Shown here piece by piece: positions 57,597 to 64,000 of a DNA stretch of 64,000 nucleotides. This DNA is from Torreya grandis (taxonomy: Eukaryota; Streptophyta; Pinopsida; Cupressales; Taxaceae). Both the position numbers and the translations under genes were made by a program. Where the stretch lies: NCBI GenBank assembly GCA_037957365.1, contig JARHVA010005354.1, positions 248,001 through 312,000 of the forward strand. Reading direction: 5' to 3'. The notes below the pieces were generated by a model that saw only the letters and a list, made by a program, of their open reading frames with translations, made no database searches and had not been told where the DNA came from. Positions within the stretch are counted from its first letter, which is position 1; each line of letters begins with the position of its first letter.

Positions 57597-60500
57597 TGAT
57601 GCAAATGTTACAAACCAATTTTTTCTAAATAACAACAAATTAATTGAATAGTTGTATAAACTTAAGAACTTATTCTCTGATAAGATACAAAAAAGGGTTC
57701 ACAAAAAAAATTCATTATAAATAGGTATTGTTTATAAAACCTTATGATAAAAATATTTAACCCTCTCTATATGTTAAGCTCAGTATGTGTAAGGATACTA
57801 ATATAATATTATAGATTTTACCCTAAACATAGATACACGCAAGCCATATTTCTTATAATATTGACTAAACAAGACTCACTCCTTAAGAGTCTATACTACA
57901 CAGAAGGTAGCACACAACTAATCATAAGTTAAAGGAATATTCCCAAAGATTCCTCCAAATAATAGAGTGACTAAATTAGATATTCAATCATAATAAATTT
58001 AATTGTAAAGTATTATTATTCCTTATTAACACACATACATATTTCTCCTTATAAATGGCATAATTACATAAAAATTAACATCTATTTATAGATAGATATT
58101 ACATATAAAAGTAACATTCATATAATGTTACCTAATTAAATCTAATATATTTAATACCAAAGTCACCACATACTTAAATATCATCCATATCCATATTCAT
58201 TCACTTAGAAGCATTAAAATCAATCACCTCTTCATAAATATTAATAATGCATCTCACTTGGATAAATCCTATTAGGGTACCCTAATGTTGCACTTCTAGG
58301 AATGATCTAACTATTGAGTGGTTAAGCATTTAAGGTTCAAATTTTTAGTTAAAATTCCAATGTGAAAGATTAAACACATTAATGACTCTCTCTCTCTCTC
58401 TCTCTTATAAAACCACATCTCATTATTGCATATGTTCTAATTTGATGATCATGAAACCAATTGCTTTATTAAATTACACATTAAATTTAAATGAATTGCA
58501 TATAACATTAATCATCTTTAAACACAATGTGCATAACTCTTAACTACACTAATTCAGAATACTCAAGGTCATATGCCTTTAAATATGGACAACAACATAA
58601 AACCAATACAAAGGAATTTTTTTCACTATTCACTATATTTAACATTAAGGCATAAAACACCATTAATCAAACATTCCAGGACTAATAAAGTGTCCTCAAG
58701 AAAATGTGCCACTAAGCTGAAGTAGAATCAATCAACTACCAAATAAATATGCGTAAAACCCAACAATTTATGTAATAAAATAACTTCTTATCACTAATTT
58801 ACTTATGTTAGAGTCCCCATCATATCTTTGAAGTAATTTACTAATGGTAAAGATGTAATCATAGTTGTTTTTATATTTTCCAAATAAATAATCTATTACT
58901 CTTAAAAATTTATGTCAACATTTAATAAGCAAACATTCCTTGTCAAAACATCAAAGAGTGAAACTTAGTTACTACTATAAAATTTTTATGTATAAAAATG
59001 TCTTTCTTCAATTGTTTAAAGAATACCTCCAAAGACTTGCATTTTAACATACCACTTTTAACTTCTGCCACCAATTTATAATCCATGAAATAACTAAGAA
59101 CCAATACACAATACAAAGCATGCAATACATAAACTCGCTTATAAATTCCATTGAAGAACATCAAGGGTCATACCAATAATAGTTGGAATCAAACAACGAA
59201 TTCATATAAACCTAATTCTATTTAAATATTATAATCTAAAGAATGAGAAAACATATCATTTCATACACCAACTCCATTTAGATTATTTTAGATTATATAC
59301 ACCCCATAAGAACATTAATGCAAAACTAAACAAATATAGTACATGCTAACACTCAAATATATAGCCAATCATATACACTACTAAGGCATTGATAGTCCAA
59401 GGATATTATATATAAAATTCAACATAATTCAAATCTCCTTTTACTAACATTCCATTAATACCAGAGATTGATTATGGATCAAAACACTGAGGTGGTCATT
59501 ATGATAGAGTATGGTATTAGGTTAAATTAAATTTCAATATTAGTAGGGATTCATTCATTAATATACAATCTAATAAAAGGGTTTCCATTCACATAACACA
59601 CATATTTATAAACACCAAAACCAATTTGAAATGCCAATATTCTCATTAGAAACTAAGTAACTTATTTACACAATCTTATATATAGTTTTTCAACATAAGC
59701 CTCCATAAAAATAATTGACCATGTAATTAAAAGAACAAGTCAAACTGCATTCCTTGATCATACTAAATGATTAAATCCATAATTAACACTAATAGGATAT
59801 TATCATTAAATTTATCTAGTTGAATAAGACAATGATACAATAATTTCTATTCCATTCATATATTTTGAATATCTGACCATTATACTATCAATCCTCTTAT
59901 TATCATTTCCAATGCATCATGTCATTATAAACCAAAATTGTTGACATAATTCAAAAACATTGATAATAATTCTAATCAAAATTTACACAATAGGTAGATG
60001 TTTCAATCCATAGGACCCACCCAACCAATCATATGAGACCTCATTAGAGGCCTTAGACCACCCCAATCATTGGTAGAGAAAGGAAACTAAGTCATGAGTT
60101 GTGGCCATATTAATTAATGATTTCTCATACACCAAACTATAAGAACCTCTTCAATGGAATATAATAAACAAACACAAAAAAACCCCAAACACACCAATGT
60201 GTTTCTCATCACAACATTACTATTGACTAATTTAACCAAAATTAAAATTAGGTCAAACCCCTATATATAAAAACTTGTTATAGGGGTCTTCTAGGGTGTA
60301 AATTATGTCTCATGGTCTTTAATAAGGTCAAATATATGTTTCATCTCTTGTCACTTTTATATAGTTGGTATTATGTCATCTAGAGGACACTTTTGGGTCA
60401 TTTACTAAAATGGTATGATTTTCATAGAAGGAAAAGTGTTCTAAAATAATATTCAATGTCCTATATGTCATATTCATGTTAGAGATGGTAGTTTTGGACT
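57597..60500 (-). other. Presumed 5' LTR of the chromovirus and unassigned AT-rich sequence
   Basis: Plus view begins TGATGCAAATGTTACAAACC. No coding domain. A copy of the 3' LTR start (GGGGCCATGACA in plus view) was not found, so the outer end is unknown and another insertion may intervene. Confidence 0.35.
58386..58405. repeat. (CT)10 microsatellite
   Basis: Perfect CT run within the presumed LTR region. Confidence 0.9.
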
Positions 60501-60534
60501 GACAACTGCAAGTGCAATGTCAAAACAAGAAGAT

Positions 60535-61022
60535 CAGTGGGAAAAATGGTATTTTTTAGTTGTTATACAACCTATACAATAAATTTGAAACATATGGATT
60601 CTTCAACAGTGTCTCTTCAGGTCCCCTCAACTCACTTCCATGCTTGGGAAGCTTTGAAAAGCTCAAAAATGGCAAAAGCCATTTTATCTCTCTTATCGCT
60701 CTCTTGGATAAATTAAATAGGTCAACCAATTTTTGCATGGTATGGCTAGGAGGAGTAGATTTAGAGTAATTTCACATGGTGTATGATAATAATAGTTATT
60801 TAATACAAATCCATGGCAATGGTTATAGGTTTGGTGAACCATTCTGTAAGAGCCATTGCTAAGAGTGTTAGTGACTATTTTTTGCCTAATGATTCCCATG
60901 GCCTTCAGGTTTCCTCTCTATTGTCATTGTTGTGTGTAATTAAATTTGTATGCATGATCTTAAAAAAGCATGACCTAAATTATCAAAATGTTTTCAACCT
61001 AGTTTGTATGTGTGGAGGTTAA
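60535..61022 (+). other. Open, slightly GC-richer stretch, nature unknown
   Basis: Consecutive open frames 60560-60769 and 60813-61022 (SSGPLNSLPCLGSFEKLKN and VNHSVRAIAKSVSDYFLPN) stand out from the surrounding sequence. I recognise no family. The second could be a short hydrophobic peptide, but there is no supporting context. Confidence 0.25.
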
Positions 61023-64000
61023 GAGATGAGTAAGATTATCCCACTTTGTGAGGTTAAGACTCCATAGAGGTCTGCAGTTATTATTTCATCAGTTGTAGAA
61101 GTTTCTCTCTCCTATAGTGGTCTTAGATAAAGGGATACACATTATTTACACTCTCAAATTTTATGGTGATAAATTATAATTGTGAAGGTTTAGTCTCAAG
61201 GAGTAGCCATGTCTGGAAGTGAAGAGGCCTAACACAGACATGAACATTATAAGACGTCCTACAACTATCACCTATAGTCAAGTGAGATGGATATCTAAAT
61301 AATCATGGTGATGAGATATGAAGATTTAATGGAATTTATAACACTATAAAAGTATTAAAAATGAGATTTAGATATTTTAAGTATTAGATATTGGTTATAA
61401 CAACCAATTCAACACATACAGTCAAAATAAATCTTCACCTATAGGTAGTTTCCAATAGGGGCATTAGTGCCATCTATAAAGGTCTAAGCAGAGTTAAAAT
61501 GAAGGTGTTGGAAATCATTTAAAAACTTCATTGAGGTTTTAAGTAATTTAGAGTACCATTGTGATAGTGGTGAAATCACAATATGGTAAATAGACCTAGG
61601 TCCATGTACATATTTTGAAATGTTACAATTGAGACACTTTACCTTAGTTTCTTCAAATCATGTTTTGCTCATATACTATGTCTATCCATGGTAGAGTGTC
61701 TTGAGGTATAGATAGACCTAATTATTCCTATCTTGTATCCAAATACTATGGTAATTATTTTTACATGAGTAAGTAGTTTTTTTGTTAAGAGAAGGTAATG
61801 TAAAGAAGTTTCCATTTCCATCAAGTTTTTACTGTAGACATTCAGTGAGATCTACATTACATGAAGCTAAAATGATCCTATAAAATAACAATGATCTATA
61901 GTAGAATGGATATATGGTCTCTAGTATTAAGAGGAGTATAAAAACTATAAAAATATATTAGTGACTACGAGATGGAACCAAGGGAGAAAAGAGCAATACT
62001 CAGACCCTATGAACACTTATAACAACCCCATTGTTTCATAAATGGAGCATCTATAGTCTGATTGTAGACCCACTATGTTGATAGTGAGAGACTAGAAGAT
62101 AAAAATATAGGAATAATTATTCATTAAAGTTTTAAATGACCTAATGAGATATAGATCAGTAAAAATAGTCAAGATAAATTGATGTAATAGGGGTCATCAC
62201 TTATATTAGTTCTTGTTTTTCCCAAAATTTCCACCTACAGTTTACACTCAGTCTACAAACTCACTTAGGCTAGTGAAAAGGAATGGTTTGAAATGTTAGA
62301 ATGATAGTATTATGGTGAAAATTATAATATAATCTCATAGTGATTATTATATATCCTAAGAGATTCTTAGATAGAGGAAACAAAGTAGGAACACCAACCT
62401 AGAGTCATAGTTAGTTTAGACCTTGCAGACTATACACAATCATATAAGCTAGTCTTGGGTTTTGGAATGTTGAGGGAGTTATAGAGATGATATAACCATG
62501 TAAAATTGTAAATATGTATATAAATACCTAATTAATCCATTCATAACCTCATATTAACCAATAAAATAGGGGGTGTTCCCTCTATTTTATCTTAGATAGA
62601 GGGCATTCCATGAGTGAGAAGACTACAGGTTTAACATGTAGATGGTAAGAAAGTGTGATGGGAATTCTCAAAGAATTTAAGAAAGGTTTGAAGAGTTGGA
62701 ATGAGGTTATATGGAGGTTTTTAATCATTCATATCTAATGGAAACCATTCATAAGTGGTCATAGGCCATCAAGTACAGTCAAGCCTATTAGGTTGAAAAC
62801 TAGGCCTAAGCCCTACAATTGCCTAGTCCTATTTTGTGAATACATGATAATTATAGAATAGTTTATATAATTAAATGGGAGGTATAAGTTTTATTAAATA
62901 TTTAATTTTTTGGGAGAAAACATATAAGGATTACTTTTAACTTAAAACTATAACATGGGTAACCAAAATGCACTGGCCCATTTTAAAACACTCATATCTA
63001 TAAGGAATGATTGAATTGTGTCTAAATCACAAGGGGAGAGTTTAATGGGGTCATATAACCCAATTTTGTGTATTTTTTTCAAAATTTATATGTCTAACTT
63101 TTATGAATAATCATTAACAGTCTTAAGTATCTAAAACCCTCTTTAAACCCTATCTAAAACCTAGTGAATGAAATATAAATTAATATTCATCAATAATAGG
63201 TTATTTGGCCATAAAAATTCTTTTAACATGTTTGTAAATAACCCAATATTCTTTCCATCCAATTGGTTCGTACCCTACTTATACAGACAAGGTAAAAGTA
63301 GTTTTTTTGTAGGATTTTCAATGTTTTGTAGGCATAAAAGAGGTTTTAAGAATGAGAATAATTTAGGGAGGTATGTAGAGACTTATTATAAATAATTATA
63401 TCCATATATCTCGAAATAAAATACTATAAACATCTCTACTACATAGTTCACTATAGGTAGTCTTAGATGGATAGTGAAAATTTATAGTGACTAGTAAGTG
63501 AGAAGATGAGAAGTCCAATTTTGGATATTTTTAAGGTTTAATTCATGGAGTGGAAATTAGAGAGACTATATAAATGTTTAATAACATCTATTACATGGAT
63601 TGTTTTGATAAATTGAAGTCCAATTGGATGACAAATGTGAAGAATGAGGCCTAGAAGACTAATGAATGACTATAGACAGTGAACACAAGTGTCATCAAGA
63701 AGGCTATAATTTAGAGAACCATCTAATGATTGTCATAATGTTTCCAACCTCCTTAAGATATTTTATATGTGTAAATTATACCTATTCCAATTTCAAGTGC
63801 TGAAGAGATCCTTCATGATGAAAGTAGTTTCAAGAAGGTAGTTGAAGGTCTCTACGCTAGTTTTGGAGAGTTTGTCATGCTTAAAATAAAGAATTGTCCA
63901 AGAATACATTCATGGTCTATTCTCAAATTAATTCTTAAAAAATTTAACTAATTATCATCACTTTAAAATTTTCATTTTTACCCTTGAACTCCTCTTCTTC
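61023..64000. other. No gene recognised
   Basis: AT-rich with short frames only. One strong hairpin is listed separately. Confidence 0.4.
62561..62590. repeat. 30-bp near-perfect hairpin
   Basis: ATAAAATAGGGGG, then TGTT, then CCCTCTATTTTAT: 13-bp arms with one mismatch. A further related word (TAGAGGGCATTCC, 62597-62609) repeats the right-arm complement. Confidence 0.8.

Overview
The window looks like intergenic heterochromatin of a seed plant with a large genome. It is AT-rich and depleted in CG dinucleotides. It is packed with layered, decayed LTR retrotransposons and minisatellites. The element lineages are plant ones: Ty3/gypsy Tat/Ogre-like with a second archaeal-type RNase H, Ty3/gypsy chromovirus of Tekay type, and a Ty1/copia-type LTR. 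Plant mobile domain (PMD) relics add to this. A gymnosperm would fit the age and decay, but that is inference. I see no intact host gene, tRNA, rRNA or CRISPR array. Almost all coding matter is pseudogenic, with stops that often sit where a C-to-T or G-to-A change would make them from Gln, Trp or Arg codons, as expected from long cytosine methylation.

Layout. 1-4 kb: ORF relic at the edge and a gag-like relic. 4.1-7.2 kb: about two dozen degenerate palindromes of the type ACTATATCAACC/GGTTGATATAGT, locally organised as 50-bp and exact 115-bp tandem units. 7.3-8.8 kb: a gag-only relic (+). 9.2-9.95 kb: a 739-bp insertion with 18-bp flanking direct repeats. 10.6-16.1 kb: inverted dispersed repeats, a 42-bp array, a PMD relic, and a 104-bp array. 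18.2-18.9 kb: a Tat-type protease relic (-). 19.0-27.6 kb: an LTR element defined by two matching LTRs, carrying a long gag-like region but no visible pol. 27.7-29.9 kb: a second, longer PMD relic followed by AT-rich simple repeats.

31.3-42.4 kb (-): a nearly complete Tat/Ogre-like element (gag, protease, RT, RNase H, second RNase H, integrase, PBS). It is split exactly between the protease-RT linker and RT by a 2,238-bp TG...CA insertion with 5-bp duplications (CATTT), probably a solo LTR. 45.5-47.6 kb: a copia-like LTR with a polypurine tract on its left and a Met-tRNA-like PBS on its right. 48.0 kb: (TG)90. 48.2-49.2 kb: unidentified acidic ORF relic. 50.7-50.95 kb: 91-bp array. 51.4-52.56 kb: unidentified coding-like segment ending in a poly(A) run. 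53.35-57.6 kb (-): Tekay-type chromovirus (gag, PR, RT, RH, IN, chromodomain, PPT, probable PBS). 57.6-64 kb: LTR-like and unassigned AT-rich sequence with a strong 30-bp hairpin at 62.56 kb.

The most unusual structure is the palindrome array at 4.1-7.2 kb. The recurrence of PMD relics beside minisatellites, and the gag-only elements, are the next most interesting.
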